A stretch of DNA of 5,648 nucleotides from Chloroflexota bacterium (lineage in GTDB: Bacteria; Chloroflexota; Limnocylindria; QHBO01): the NCBI GenBank assembly GCA_013697395.1, contig JACCWY010000529.1, positions 1-5,648 of the forward strand. Direction: 5' to 3'. The position numbers were made by a program, and so were the translations under genes. The notes beneath the pieces are model-generated. The model saw only the letters and a list, made by a program, of their open reading frames with translations, made no database searches and had not been told where the DNA came from. Shown in pieces: positions 5,432 through 5,648 of the stretch (within the stretch, counting starts at the first letter, position 1; each line of letters opens with the position of its first letter).

Positions 5432-5648
5432 ATGATGGACCGATGGGTGTGCCTCGACGTCGGAGAGACGCTGATCGACGAGACCCGTGTCTTCCGCACC
5501 TGGGCCGAGATCCTGGGCCTGCCCGAGTTCACCGTCATGGCCGTGCTCGGTGGCTCCATCACGAATGCCGAGCGGCCGGAGGACTGGCGCGGCTTCTTCG
5601 AGATGCTCCAGCGGCCCGAGTGGCGCGATCAGCGGCCCGCCTTCGAGG
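5432..5648 (+). CDS. HAD-superfamily hydrolase (partial, N-terminal 72 codons)
   Basis: The frame stays open from ATG at 5432 to the window end, giving 72 residues with the C-terminus missing. The beginning MMDRWVCLDVGETLIDETRVF carries a HAD motif I (DVGETL, residues 9-14) after a short hydrophobic strand; Asp9 would be the nucleophile. The position two residues on, an acid/base Asp in most HAD phosphatases, is Gly11 here. Haloacid dehalogenases and some other HAD branches also lack that Asp, so the reaction (phosphatase or otherwise) cannot be assigned. Residues 20-70 (FRTWAEILGLPEFTVMAVLGG and beyond) would be the helical cap. A second ATG at 5435 is an equally possible start. No ribosome binding site is visible and a -10-like element lies just upstream, suggesting leaderless translation. 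It appears to be a separate transcription unit from the DUF937 gene. Confidence 0.8.
   Translation, partial: MMDRWVCLDVGETLIDETRVFRTWAEILGLPEFTVMAVLGGSITNAERPEDWRGFFEMLQRPEWRDQRPAFE

Noticed and set aside
4765..5562. Minus-strand open frame of 265 codons over the DUF937 and HAD genes
   Set aside because: Covers two genes with family motifs on the other strand; Ser/Pro/Arg-rich shadow.

Overview
This is high-GC bacterial DNA with dense coding. It holds six genes (four complete, two cut by the window edges) around one divergent intergenic region of about 370 bp. The composition, the three-subunit transhydrogenase, the DUF937-type protein and TAnnnT-type -10 elements, one sitting almost on a start codon, fit a high-GC soil or sediment lineage such as Chloroflexota or Actinomycetota. 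No marker here fixes the phylum, so this is inference. I see no mobile element, CRISPR array, tRNA or rRNA.

Region 1-1370 (minus strand) is an ABC-2 type exporter operon. It has a NatA-like ATPase with a C-terminal DUF4162-type domain, followed with a 4-base GTGA overlap by the NatB/YhaP-like permease, whose C-terminal part lies beyond base 1.

Region 1371-1737 is non-coding and lies between the divergent exporter operon and the transhydrogenase operon. It contains several inverted repeats, an extended -10 (TGCTACACT) facing right, and a perfect 9-bp stem at the predicted 5' end of the transhydrogenase mRNA.

Region 1738-4675 (plus strand) is a tightly packed operon for proton-translocating NAD(P)+ transhydrogenase in its split form: PntAA (NAD(H) domain dI), PntAB (small membrane subunit) and PntB (remaining membrane domain plus NADP(H) domain dIII). 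The gaps are 4 and 0 bases. The complex uses the proton gradient to drive hydride transfer from NADH to NADP+, supplying NADPH. The channel residue that is His91 in E. coli PntB is Asn here, while a membrane histidine sits in PntAB, as I recall for the Thermus enzyme.

Region 4676-5648 (plus strand) has a complete DUF937-family protein with its own good ribosome binding site, then the start of a HAD-superfamily hydrolase with no visible ribosome binding site and a -10-like TAGCAT seven bases before its ATG, suggesting a leaderless mRNA.

No clearly new multi-gene system is visible. The most useful leads are the repeat-rich divergent control region, the transhydrogenase leader hairpin, the relocated proton-channel histidine and the probable leaderless HAD gene.
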